In this document: one piece after another, positions 24,491 through 32,956 of the stretch
Layout: every line of letters starts with the position of its first letter
Numbering within the stretch: position 1 is the first letter of the stretch
Source of the DNA: JAWWPG01 sp963820035
GTDB taxonomy: Bacteria > Actinomycetota > Actinomycetes > Propionibacteriales > Nocardioidaceae
Length of the DNA stretch: 64,000 nucleotides
NCBI GenBank assembly: GCA_963820035.1
Contig: CAWFYK010000005.1
Span: 310,001 to 374,000 of the forward strand
Direction of reading: 5' to 3'
Position numbers and translations under genes: made by a program
Notes under the pieces: model-generated
The model's database searches: none
Told to the model about the DNA's origin: nothing
What the model saw: the letters and a program-made list of their open reading frames with translations, nothing else

Positions 24491-25537
24491 ATGGCCGTCG
24501 TGTCCATGCGCCAGCTGCTCGAGAGCGGCGTCCACTTCGGGCATCAGACCCGTCGCTGGAACCCGAAGATGAAGCGCTTCATCATGACCGAGCGCAACGG
24601 CATCTACATCATCGACCTGCAGCAGTCCCTCGCCTACATCGACCGGGGCTACGCCTTCGTCAAGAGCGCGGTCGCAGCCGGCGGCAACGTGCTCTTCGTG
24701 GGCACCAAGAAGCAGGCCCAGGAGGCCATCGAGGAGCAGGCGAAGCGGGTCGGAATGCCGTTCGTGAGCCAGCGCTGGCTCGGCGGCATGCTGACGAACT
24801 TCCAGACCGTCCACCAGCGGATCCAGCGCCTCAAGGAGCTCGAGGAGGTCGACTTCGACGATGTGGCCGCCTCCGGCCGCACCAAGAAGGAGCTCCTCCA
24901 CATGCGCCGCGAGAAGGAGAAGCTCGACCGCACCCTGGGCGGCATCCGCGATATGGCTCGCGTGCCGGCCGCAGTCTGGATCGTGGACACCAACAAGGAG
25001 CACCTCGCCGTCAACGAGGCGCGCAAGCTCGGCATCCCCGTGGTCGCCATTCTCGACAGCAACTGCGACCCCGACATGGTCGACTACCCGATTCCGGGCA
25101 ACGACGACGCGATCCGCTCCGTCACGCTGCTCACGCGCGTCGTGGCCGACGCTGTGGCCGACGGCCTGATGGCCCGGGCCGGCGTCAAGAGCGGCGACGA
25201 GGCACCGGGCGAGGAGCTCGGCGCAGAGGAGCCGCTCGCCGAGTGGGAGCGCGAGCTGCTCACAGGTGACGCCGCCGCATCCGACGCTCAGCCGGCCGCG
25301 GATGCCGCTCCCGCCGCGCAGCCTGTCGCCCCTGAGGCACCCGCGGCCGAGTCCGCACCAGTCTCGGAGGCCGCCCCGGCCGCCGAGACGCCGGTAGCGG
25401 ACGCCGCGTCAGCGACGGATGCGGCACCCGCCGTACCGGAGACTTCGGCTGAGGCCGCACCCGCCGAGCCCGCCGTCACGGAGCCGGCCCCGGCAGCCGA
25501 CTCGACGGCGCCGACCGGCGACGGCCAGGAGTCCTGA
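24491..25537 (+). CDS. rpsB: 30S ribosomal protein S2 with long Ala/Pro-rich tail
   Basis: Small-subunit protein needed for S1 binding and translation initiation. MRQLLESGVHFGHQTRRWNPKM, IYIIDLQQSLAYID, FVGTKKQAQEAI, RWLGGMLTNF and PGNDDAIRSV are canonical S2. The core ends near residue 255; a further 90 residues are almost only Ala, Pro, Glu, Asp, Val, Ser and Thr and end GQES. The tail is in frame with no shift. A strong AAGGAGG precedes the ATG. First gene of the rpsB-tsf-pyrH-frr-cdsA group. Confidence 0.98.
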   Translation: MAVVSMRQLLESGVHFGHQTRRWNPKMKRFIMTERNGIYIIDLQQSLAYIDRGYAFVKSAVAAGGNVLFVGTKKQAQEAIEEQAKRVGMPFVSQRWLGGMLTNFQTVHQRIQRLKELEEVDFDDVAASGRTKKELLHMRREKEKLDRTLGGIRDMARVPAAVWIVDTNKEHLAVNEARKLGIPVVAILDSNCDPDMVDYPIPGNDDAIRSVTLLTRVVADAVADGLMARAGVKSGDEAPGEELGAEEPLAEWERELLTGDAAASDAQPAADAAPAAQPVAPEAPAAESAPVSEAAPAAETPVADAASATDAAPAVPETSAEAAPAEPAVTEPAPAADSTAPTGDGQES

Positions 25538-25625
25538 GCCGATTCGCTCCTCGTATCACGGACGACGGGCGGCCGCCTCGAGAGGGCGGTCGCCCACCTC
25601 GAACAGAATGGACTGACAGACAGAC

Positions 25626-26444
25626 ATGACAATCACCGCACAAGACGTCAAGAAGCTTCGCGACGCCACAGGTGCCGGGATGCTCGACTCGAAGAACGCC
25701 TTGGTCGAAGCCGACGGCGACTTCGACAAGGCCATCGAGGTGCTGCGCGTCAAGGGCCGCAGCAAGGTCGAGAAGCGCGGCGCCGAGCGGACCGCCTCGG
25801 CCGGCCTCGTCGCCAACTCGGGTGGTGCGCTCGTGGAGCTGAACTCCGAGACCGACTTCGTCGCGAAGTCAGACGCGTTCATCGCGCTCGCGACAGAGAT
25901 CGCCGCGGCCGCCGAGCAGGCGAAGGCACCCGACGCGGAGACGCTCAAGGCCGTGACGCTGCCGAGCCAGACGACGGTGGCCGACGCCATCGAGGCGCTG
26001 GCAGCCGTGATCGGTGAGAAGATCGAGCTCGGCCGGGTCACCTACTTCGACGGCAACGTCGCCACCTACATGCACCGGCGCTCGAGCGACCTACCGCACG
26101 CCGTCGGGGTGCTCGTCGGGTTCCAGGGTGACGACGTCGAGGCCGCGCGCGGTGCCGCGATGCAGATTGCCGCGATGAAGCCGGAGTTCGTCTCCCGTGA
26201 CGAGATCCCGACGGAACTGGTCGCCAAGGAGCGCGAGATCGCCGAGGCCAAGGCCCGCGAGGAGGGCAAGCCTGAGCAGGCGCTGCCCAGGATCGTCGAG
26301 GGTCAGCTCAACGGCTTCTTCAAGAGGGTCGTGCTCCTCGAGCAGCCCTCGGTCCAGGACAGCAAGAAGAGCGTCAAGGCGCTGCTCGACGACGCAGGCG
26401 TATCGGTCACCAGGTTCGCACGCTTCGAGGTCGGCGCACCCTGA
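25626..26444 (+). CDS. tsf: translation elongation factor Ts
   Basis: Nucleotide exchange factor for EF-Tu. The N-terminal UBA-like domain is VKKLRDATGAGMLDSKNAL; NSETDFVAKSDAF is the invariant EF-Tu-contact motif (TDFV); HRRSSDLPHAVGVLV and the C-terminal QPSVQDSKKSVKALL complete the two-subdomain form typical of most bacteria. 272 residues. It lies 88 nt after rpsB, normal cotranscription. Confidence 0.98.
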   Translation: MTITAQDVKKLRDATGAGMLDSKNALVEADGDFDKAIEVLRVKGRSKVEKRGAERTASAGLVANSGGALVELNSETDFVAKSDAFIALATEIAAAAEQAKAPDAETLKAVTLPSQTTVADAIEALAAVIGEKIELGRVTYFDGNVATYMHRRSSDLPHAVGVLVGFQGDDVEAARGAAMQIAAMKPEFVSRDEIPTELVAKEREIAEAKAREEGKPEQALPRIVEGQLNGFFKRVVLLEQPSVQDSKKSVKALLDDAGVSVTRFARFEVGAP

Positions 26445-26505
26445 CCGGTCGGCACCGCCCGGTGCCCGGCCAACGCAACGACCGACGTGCCGAGGAGGCC
26501 GATTC

Positions 26506-27264
26506 GTGGAGACGCAGTCAGGTGTGAACGAGTCGGCCGCTTCGCCGTACAAGCGGGTGCTGCTGAAGCTGTCCGGTGAGGTCTTCGGTGGTGGCCGGGT
26601 CGGTGTCGATCCCGACGTCGTGCACGGCATCGCCAACGAGATCGCCGACGTCGTCAAGACCGGCACCCAGATCGCCATCGTGCTCGGCGGCGGCAACTTC
26701 TTCCGCGGCGCCGAGCTGCAGCAGCGCGGCATGGACCGGGCCCGCGCCGACTACATGGGCATGCTCGGCATCGTGATGAACTGCCTGGCGCTGCAGGACT
26801 TCCTCGAGAAGCAGGGAGTCGAGACGCGGGTGCAGACGGCCATCACGATGGGTCAGGTCGCCGAGCCCTACATCCCGCGACGGGCGATCCGGCACCTCGA
26901 GAAGGGCCGGGTCGTCATCTTCGGTGCCGGGGCCGGCATGCCGTTCTTCTCGACCGACACCGTGGCGGCCCAGCGCGCCCTCGAGACCAAGTGCGAGGTC
27001 GTGTTGATGGGCAAGAACGGCGTCGACGGGGTCTACACCGCCGACCCGCGCACCGACCCTTCGGCGACCAAGCTCGACGCGATCACCTACGGCGAGGCGC
27101 TGCGCCGTGGCCTCCGGGTCGCCGACGCGACGGCCTTCGCGCTCTGCATGGAGAACGCGCTCCCGATGATCGTGTTCGGCATGCAGGACGAGGGCGCGAT
27201 CCTCCGATGCGTCCAAGGTGAGAAGATCGGCACTTACGTGGGTAGCGACGACGAGCATCGATGA
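26506..27264 (+). CDS. pyrH: uridylate kinase
   Basis: Hexameric UMP kinase of the amino-acid-kinase fold, making UDP from UMP and ATP. YKRVLLKLSGE opens the domain; VLGGGNFFRG, DYMGMLGIVMN, VIFGAGAGMPFFSTD and MGKNGVDGVYTADP are family signatures. GTG 26506 is preceded by GAGGAGG at 26492-26498, giving 252 residues. Position between tsf and frr is conserved across bacteria. Confidence 0.97.
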   Translation: METQSGVNESAASPYKRVLLKLSGEVFGGGRVGVDPDVVHGIANEIADVVKTGTQIAIVLGGGNFFRGAELQQRGMDRARADYMGMLGIVMNCLALQDFLEKQGVETRVQTAITMGQVAEPYIPRRAIRHLEKGRVVIFGAGAGMPFFSTDTVAAQRALETKCEVVLMGKNGVDGVYTADPRTDPSATKLDAITYGEALRRGLRVADATAFALCMENALPMIVFGMQDEGAILRCVQGEKIGTYVGSDDEHR

Positions 27265-27328
27265 GCCGTGACCGCGTACGACGAGGCGCCGGCGAGGCGC
27301 GACGTACCACGAGCAAGAGGAGCCCGGT

Positions 27329-27886
27329 GTGATCGACGAGACGCTGCGAGATGCCGACCAGAAGATGGACAAGGCGGTCGAGGTGGCGAAGGACGAGTTC
27401 GCGACCATCCGCACGGGCCGGGCTCATCCGGCGATGTTCTCCAAGCTGACCGCCGACTACTACGGCACTCCCACGCCCATCCAGCAGCTCGCCTCCTTCA
27501 CCAACCCTGAGCCGCGGGTCGTCACGATCAACGCCTACGACCGGCAGGCGCTCGCAGCGATCGAGAAGGCCATCCGCAACTCCGACCTGGGAGTCAACCC
27601 GACGAACAACGGCGACATGCTCCGGGTGGTGATGCCGGAGCTGACCGAGGAGCGTCGCCGCGAGTACATCAAGCTGGCCCGGACGAAGGCAGAGGACGCG
27701 AAGGTGGCCGTGCGCAACGTCCGCCGGCACGCCAAGCAGCACCTCGACCGTGCACTCAAGGACGGCGACCTCAGCGAGGACGAGGTCAGCGGTGCCGAGA
27801 AGCGCCTGGACGGGATGACGAAGCACCACGTCGAGGCGATCGACGACGTGCTCAAGCACAAGGAAGCCGAGCTCCTCGAGGTCTGA
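27329..27886 (+). CDS. frr: ribosome recycling factor
   Basis: Splits post-termination ribosomes with EF-G. All 185 residues match: VAKDEFATIRTGRAHPAMF, YYGTPTPIQQLASF, ITINAYDRQ-like VTINAYDRQ, RNSDLGVNPTNNGDMLRVVMP and RRHAKQHLDRALKDGDLSEDE. GTG start with AGGAG upstream. Its TGA is followed by sequence that already reads in the cdsA frame. Confidence 0.97.
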   Translation: MIDETLRDADQKMDKAVEVAKDEFATIRTGRAHPAMFSKLTADYYGTPTPIQQLASFTNPEPRVVTINAYDRQALAAIEKAIRNSDLGVNPTNNGDMLRVVMPELTEERRREYIKLARTKAEDAKVAVRNVRRHAKQHLDRALKDGDLSEDEVSGAEKRLDGMTKHHVEAIDDVLKHKEAELLEV

Positions 27887-27986
27887 GCGAGGGCCGGCCG
27901 AGACCCCAGGAGAGACCGTCGACGCTGCCATCTCCCACCCGCCGAGCGGAGCGGGCCGCAACCTGCCTGCAGCCATCGGCGTCGGG

Positions 27987-28754
27987 GTGGGTCTGGGTGT
28001 CCTCATCATCGGCTCACTCGCCTTCTACAAGGCACTGTTCCTCGTCCTTGTCGCCGTCGCGATCGGCGTCGCACTGTGGGAGCTCGGCCGCGCCCTCGGC
28101 ACCCGCGGCACCGTCACCCCACTTCCGCTGATGGTGCTCGGCTCGACGGGGATGCTGGCCGGTGCGTTCTACGGCGGCTCCCGCGTCCTCGTCGTGGTCT
28201 TCGCGGGAACCGTTCTGTTGACCACGCTGTGGCGGATGCCGCGCGGCCAGGACGGGTTCGTGCGGGACATCACCGGCACGGTGTTCTGTCTGGTCTACGC
28301 GCCCTTCCTCGCGGCGTTCGTGGCCCTGCTCCTCGCCGACGACGACGGGGTCAAGCAGGTGATCACGTTCATCATCGTCACGGTCGCCTCGGACATCGGC
28401 GGCTACGCGTTCGGGGTGATGCTCGGCAAGCACCCGCTGGCTCCCGCGATCAGCCCGAAGAAGACCTGGGAAGGGTTCGCGGGATCGACCGGAGCGTGCG
28501 TCGTCGCCGGCGTGGCCTGCGTGGTGCTCCTGCTCGACGGCGTCTGGTGGGTGGGTGTCGTGCTCGGGCTGGTCGCCGTCGTCGCGGCCACCCTCGGCGA
28601 CCTCGCCGAGTCGCTCATCAAGCGCGACCTCGGGATCAAGGACATGAGCAACATCCTGCCCGGTCACGGCGGGATCATGGACCGGCTGGACTCGCTGCTC
28701 GCCACCGTGTCGGTGGTGTGGCTCGTGCTCACGTTCCTGCTGCCCGCAACGTGA
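27987..28754 (+). CDS. cdsA: phosphatidate cytidylyltransferase CdsA; true start uncertain
   Basis: Integral membrane enzyme making CDP-diacylglycerol from phosphatidate and CTP. About seven hydrophobic segments and the family signature near the C-terminus: DLAESLIKRDLGIKDMSNIL, HGGIMDRLDSLL. GTG 27987 is the first standard start in frame, but the same frame upstream, back to the frr stop, has G/C-ending codons and encodes SGAGRNLPAAIGVG, which belongs to the conserved actinobacterial CdsA N-terminus. No ATG, GTG or TTG opens that stretch, so the real start is non-canonical (CTG 27963?) or a base is wrong between 27880 and 27930. Confidence 0.9.
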   Translation: MGLGVLIIGSLAFYKALFLVLVAVAIGVALWELGRALGTRGTVTPLPLMVLGSTGMLAGAFYGGSRVLVVVFAGTVLLTTLWRMPRGQDGFVRDITGTVFCLVYAPFLAAFVALLLADDDGVKQVITFIIVTVASDIGGYAFGVMLGKHPLAPAISPKKTWEGFAGSTGACVVAGVACVVLLLDGVWWVGVVLGLVAVVAATLGDLAESLIKRDLGIKDMSNILPGHGGIMDRLDSLLATVSVVWLVLTFLLPAT

Positions 28755-28768
28755 CCTGACCGTGGCCC

Positions 28769-28796
28769 CGCCGTGCTGGGTTTGCCCAGGTCGGCG
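28769..28796 (+). terminator. hairpin after cdsA
   Basis: CGCCG and CGGCG (28769-28773/28792-28796) enclose a 2x2 internal loop and the hairpin CTGGG-TTTG-CCCAG (28776-28789). No T-run follows. Probable terminator of the rpsB-cdsA operon. Confidence 0.45.
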
Positions 28797-28871
28797 ACGT
28801 AGGCTGCAGTCGCTGAGGAGGTTGGCGAGGGGACCCGTTAAGCGGCTCGGCCGCAAGGAGGTCTGCGCGGC

Positions 28872-30413
28872 GTGTCTCATCGAAGCCTGAGAATGCTCGC
28901 CGGAGGCGTCTTCTTGATCGCGCTCCTGGCGGCGTGCTCATCTGCCGGGACGACGATCGGTGGTCCGGGTTGGGTGGGTTCGGCTCCGCGTCCCCGCCCG
29001 GCGTCGCCGGCAAACCAGCCCAACATCGTCTTCGTGCTCACGGACGACCTGTCGTGGAACCTGGTCAAGTACATGCCGCATGTGCTCGCCATGGAGCACC
29101 ACGGAGTGACGTTCCGACGCTACTTCGTGACGGACTCGCTGTGCTGTCCGTCCCGCACCTCGATCATGACCGGTGAGCTTCCCCATAACGACGGGGTGTT
29201 CGGCAACACGGGGTCCGACGGCGGGTTCAACGCCTTTCTGTCGCACGGCGATCAGACCCACACCTTCGCCACCGCCCTGCAGTCCCGGGGCTATCTCACC
29301 GGCATGTTCGGCAAGTTCCTGAACCTCTACAACCCGGCTTCGAGCTATGCCGGCCAGTCGCCGTACGTCCCGCCGGGCTGGTCGGCCTGGGCAGCGGCGG
29401 ACAAGCACGGGTACGACGAGTACGGCTACAGGCTCGCGGTGGGTCGCCGGCTCGCCAGCTATGGCTCGGACCCTCAGGACTACCTCACGTCGGTGCTGTC
29501 GGCCAAGGCCGGGCAGTTCATCAAGGCCAGCGCGACGGCGCATCGGCCCTTCCTGGCGGAGATCTCGACGTTCGCACCGCACAGCCCGTTCGTACCGGCG
29601 CCGGTCGACGCCTCGAAGTTCCCAGGTCTGCAGGCACCGCGGAGTCCCGCCTACGGCCACCCGGTCGTCAACTCCCCGAGGTGGCTGGCGAAGATCCCGC
29701 CGCTCACACCTCGTAACAACGCCAAGGCCAGCCGGGCCTTCCAGCTCAGGGTCCAGGACGTGCAGTCGGTCGACCGGATGATCGGCCGTCTGGAGGCCGA
29801 GGTGGCGCACCTGGGGATCGGGAAGAACACCTACTTCGTCTTCAGCAGCGACAACGGCCTGCACCTCGGCGAACACGACCTGCGGCAGGGCAAGGAGACC
29901 GCGTTCGACACCGACATCCGCGTGCCACTGGTCGTGACCGGCCCCCAGGTCCCGCCCGGGACGACCAACGACCAGCTGACGGAGAACATCGACCTGGCCC
30001 CGACGTTCGAGTCGCTGGCCGGTGCCAGCGCCCCCAGCACCGTGGACGGGCATTCACTCGTGGCGCAGCTGCACGGCGGTCGTCCGCCCGGCTGGCGTAC
30101 TGCCGTCCTGGTGGAGCACCACGGTCCCAACCTGTCCAAGGCGGATCCTGACCACGCGGGTCCGAACTCGGGCAACCCGCCGTCGTACGAAGCGATCCGC
30201 ACGGCCAACGCCACCTACGTGGAGTACGCCAACGGGGAGCGCGAGTACTACGACCTCGCACGCGACCCGTTCGAGCTCGACAACCAGTACGCGTCCATGC
30301 CGCGGGCGTTACGAACGCAGCTGCACGACACCCTCCGCCGGATGGAGTCATGCCACGGGTCCGTCTCGTGCTGGGACGCCCAGCACCTGGTGGCCCCGGC
30401 CGCCATCAGGTAA
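28872..30413 (+). CDS. sulfatase family lipoprotein
   Basis: Secreted sulfatase-fold hydrolase anchored by a lipid: signal peptide with lipobox LLAAC (Cys22). NIVFVLTDDLSW gives metal ligands Asp58 and Asp59; LCCPSRTSIMTG contains the CXPSR motif whose first Cys (Cys91) is converted to formylglycine; FSSDNGLHLGEHDL gives the C-terminal metal/substrate site. 513 residues, in the range of arylsulfatase A-type and N-acetylglucosamine-6-sulfatase-like enzymes. GTG 28872 follows AAGGAGGT (28855-28862); a small hairpin GCGGC-TCG-GCCGC (28842-28854) abuts that site. No maturase gene is nearby. The 3' end overlaps the convergent response regulator gene by 8 nt. Confidence 0.9.
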   Translation: MSHRSLRMLAGGVFLIALLAACSSAGTTIGGPGWVGSAPRPRPASPANQPNIVFVLTDDLSWNLVKYMPHVLAMEHHGVTFRRYFVTDSLCCPSRTSIMTGELPHNDGVFGNTGSDGGFNAFLSHGDQTHTFATALQSRGYLTGMFGKFLNLYNPASSYAGQSPYVPPGWSAWAAADKHGYDEYGYRLAVGRRLASYGSDPQDYLTSVLSAKAGQFIKASATAHRPFLAEISTFAPHSPFVPAPVDASKFPGLQAPRSPAYGHPVVNSPRWLAKIPPLTPRNNAKASRAFQLRVQDVQSVDRMIGRLEAEVAHLGIGKNTYFVFSSDNGLHLGEHDLRQGKETAFDTDIRVPLVVTGPQVPPGTTNDQLTENIDLAPTFESLAGASAPSTVDGHSLVAQLHGGRPPGWRTAVLVEHHGPNLSKADPDHAGPNSGNPPSYEAIRTANATYVEYANGEREYYDLARDPFELDNQYASMPRALRTQLHDTLRRMESCHGSVSCWDAQHLVAPAAIR

Positions 30414-31029
30414 GCAGCCAGCCGTTCTCGTCGGCGATCCGCACGGCCTCGGCCCGGGTCCGCGCGCCGGTCTTGCCGATGACCGAGGACAGATGGTTGC
30501 GAATCGTTCCCTCCGACAGGTGGAGCGACGCAGCCAGGTCGGCGACGGTCCCGCCTGCCCGCGCCGCCACGAGCACCTCGGTCTCCCGCTGGGTGAGCGG
30601 GCTGGCACCGGCGGTGAGGCTCTCCACCGCGAGCGTCGGGTCGACCACGCGAAGGCCCTGGTGAGCTCGCCGGACTGCGTCGGCCAGCTGCCGCGCCGGG
30701 GTGTCCTTGACGACGAAGCCGCTGGCGCCGGCCTCGAGCGCCTTGCGCAGGTAGCCCGGTCGACCGAACGTGGTGACGATCAGCACCCGGCAGGACGGCA
30801 TCGCCTCCCGCAACAGGGCGGCGGCGCTGAGGCCGTCCATCCCCGGCATCTCCACATCGAGCAGGGCCACGTCGGGCGCCGTACGCCGGGCCGCCTCGAC
30901 GACCTCGTCACCGCGGCCGACCTCGCACACGACCTCGAGGTCGGACTCCAGGTCGAGAAGTGCGGAGAGCGCTCCGCGCACGAGTGCCTGGTCGTCGGCG
31001 AGCAGCAGCCGGATCGGTGCGTCACTCAT
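30406..31029 (-). CDS. NarL/DesR-type response regulator
   Basis: Two-component transcription factor. Receiver domain with acidic pocket Asp12/Asp13 and phosphoacceptor Asp58 (ALLDVEMPGMDG), VTTF and VKD, then a LuxR-type helix-turn-helix (LTQRETEVLVAARAGGTVADLAASLHLSEGTIRNHLSS). 207 residues. It overlaps the histidine kinase gene by 8 nt and is the last gene of the operon. In DesKR-like operons the target is usually the promoter of the adjacent ABC genes. Confidence 0.95.
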   Translation of the reverse strand: MSDAPIRLLLADDQALVRGALSALLDLESDLEVVCEVGRGDEVVEAARRTAPDVALLDVEMPGMDGLSAAALLREAMPSCRVLIVTTFGRPGYLRKALEAGASGFVVKDTPARQLADAVRRAHQGLRVVDPTLAVESLTAGASPLTQRETEVLVAARAGGTVADLAASLHLSEGTIRNHLSSVIGKTGARTRAEAVRIADENGWLLT

Positions 31030-32167
31030 CGGCGTCAGCGTGCGGTCGAGCCGTCACCTGCAGCATGAAACCACCGAGCACCGGCGAGGTGCCGGTCAGA
31101 ATGCTCGCACCTTCCCGCGCCACGCGCTCGCGGAGCCCCCGCAGACCGTTGCCGTCGGTATCCACGGGGTTGGCGCCGATGCCGTCGTCGTGGATCTCGA
31201 CGGACGTGCTGCTCAACCGCACCTCGCAGCGGGTCGCCTTGCTGTGCCGCAGAACGTTCGTGACACCCTCGCGCACGGTCCAGCCGAAGAGCTCACGGTT
31301 GGCCGCGGGCACGTCATCGACGGCGCCGGGGACATCGGGCTCGATGTTGGCGGACGCCAGGGCCGCTCGGGCGTTGATGAGCTCGGGAGCCAGCGTGACC
31401 TCGCGCCGACCCGCGATCGTGGCGCGGACGTCGGTGAGCGCCTCCCGCGCGAGCCGCTCGATGTCGGCGATCTCAGCGGTCGCGCGCGCCTCGTCCGCTC
31501 CCACGAGCCGGCTGGCCAGCTCCGCCTTGACGGTGATCACGGTGAGCGAGTGGCCGAGGATGTCGTGCAGGTCCCGCGTCATCCGCGAGCGCTCCTCCTC
31601 GATCGCCATCTCGGCCATCTCCTGCCGGGCCGCCAGCAGGTCGTCGCTGCGCCGAGCCGCGATGCGGGTTGCGTAGACCGCCGCACCCGCGAACAGGATC
31701 GCGAACGAACCGGACCACTGTTCGTTGGCCCACCCGGTCACCGCGCGGGCGCTGAGCTCCGCGGTCGCGGCCAGAGCCAGCACGATCGTCACGCCGACGC
31801 CCGGCCGGAAGGTGAACATGGCCGCAGCGCCCAGGTAGACCAGCATCGTGTCGCTGGAGCCCTGGGCGAACGGGACAGCGAGGGCATACATCGCGACCAT
31901 GCCGCCCAGCAGCAGCCAGACCTGGAACGATCGGGGCTTCTCTCGATCCCTTCGCCATCTCCGCCGGACGGTGATGAAGAGCCACAGGTAGCAGGCAGCG
32001 AACATCACGACCGCGACGGTCCCGACGAAGCGGCCGATGGTGCCGTTGTGGTGCCAGATACTGGCCAGCGGTGAGCCGAGGAACACCAGCCAGACGGCCA
32101 CCCAGCTCAGCCCGACACTCCGCCGCCAGGGGGAGAGCGTCGTCGGCTCGGCGTTCGCGAGGGCCAT
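31022..32167 (-). CDS. DesK-type sensor histidine kinase
   Basis: Membrane sensor kinase of the HPK7 family. Four or five transmembrane segments in residues 20-165, a short linker, the DHp motif RMTRDLHDILGHSLTVI with phosphoacceptor His201, then the HATPase domain (NVLRHSKATRCEVRL, DDGIGANP, GNGLRGLRERV). It pairs with the overlapping response regulator. DesK-like kinases respond to membrane state or antibiotics; the signal here is unknown. It is 46 nt downstream of the ABC permease gene. Confidence 0.94.
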   Translation of the reverse strand: MALANAEPTTLSPWRRSVGLSWVAVWLVFLGSPLASIWHHNGTIGRFVGTVAVVMFAACYLWLFITVRRRWRRDREKPRSFQVWLLLGGMVAMYALAVPFAQGSSDTMLVYLGAAAMFTFRPGVGVTIVLALAATAELSARAVTGWANEQWSGSFAILFAGAAVYATRIAARRSDDLLAARQEMAEMAIEEERSRMTRDLHDILGHSLTVITVKAELASRLVGADEARATAEIADIERLAREALTDVRATIAGRREVTLAPELINARAALASANIEPDVPGAVDDVPAANRELFGWTVREGVTNVLRHSKATRCEVRLSSTSVEIHDDGIGANPVDTDGNGLRGLRERVAREGASILTGTSPVLGGFMLQVTARPHADADE

Positions 32168-32213
32168 GGTCTCAGGCTATCGAGTCGTCGTCGGGTCGCT
32201 GCCGTTCACGCGG

Positions 32214-32939
32214 TCAGCCGAGCTTCTCATCGCGCCGGTAGGCATGGGTGGCCAGGGCCGCGAGCGCCACTGACCAGACGGCGACGACGATCCAGCCTTT
32301 CGCCGGCCAGGACTCACCCGCGACGGTCATCCGGCCGGCCTGAGTCACCCAGTACGACGGGACGTACTGCCCGATCGTCGCCAGCCAACCGGTCGGCACG
32401 AACCAGGCGCCGCCGAGGAAGGCGAGCAGGGTCGCGATCCCCCCGAGCGCCGGCCCGAGCGAGTCCGGCGTGAGCAGGTGACCGAGCAGGATGCCCAGCA
32501 CCGCGATCGGCACCAGCGCGACGAAGATCAGGCCGGTCATCTGGAGCCACTCGTCGACAGGAAGCCGGACGCCGAGTGCGATGCCTGCGGCGTACAGCAT
32601 CACGATGCTGAGGGCGGCCATCGCATAGCTGGTGATGATCTTGGCCCGGAAGTAGCCGACGACGCTCAACGGGGTGAGCCGCAGCTGGCGGACCCAGCCG
32701 ACGCTGCGCTCCAGCGAGATGCGCGCACCGCCCGCCATCACCGCGGTCATCGCGCCCCAGCCCGCCATCCCGACCATGTAGTACTGGAGGAACGGCACCC
32801 CGGGAGAGATGTCCGTGTTGCGGTTGCTGCCGCCGATCACCAGGAACATCAGGAGGGGGAAGGCCAGCGAGAAGATGAAGAAGCGCCGGTTGCGGATCGT
32901 GCGCTTCAGCTCATAGCTCATGTAGGTGATGCTGCTCAT
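32214..32939 (-). CDS. ABC-2 type transporter permease
   Basis: Membrane subunit of an exporter: six hydrophobic segments, the conserved N-terminal ITYMSYELKRTIRNRRFFIF and a central LSVVGYFRAKIITSY coupling region. About 241 residues. ATG 32939 begins MSSITYMSYEL; a GTG at 32960 overlapping the ATPase stop would add seven residues and is a possible coupled start. Together with the ATPase upstream and the two-component pair downstream this forms one operon. Confidence 0.9.
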   Translation of the reverse strand: MSSITYMSYELKRTIRNRRFFIFSLAFPLLMFLVIGGSNRNTDISPGVPFLQYYMVGMAGWGAMTAVMAGGARISLERSVGWVRQLRLTPLSVVGYFRAKIITSYAMAALSIVMLYAAGIALGVRLPVDEWLQMTGLIFVALVPIAVLGILLGHLLTPDSLGPALGGIATLLAFLGGAWFVPTGWLATIGQYVPSYWVTQAGRMTVAGESWPAKGWIVVAVWSVALAALATHAYRRDEKLG

Positions 32940-32956
32940 GGTGGTTGTCTGCCTTC

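Noticed and set aside
28842..28862. Riboswitch upstream of the sulfatase gene
   Set aside because: Only a 5-bp hairpin next to the ribosome binding site; no conserved aptamer motif could be recognised.
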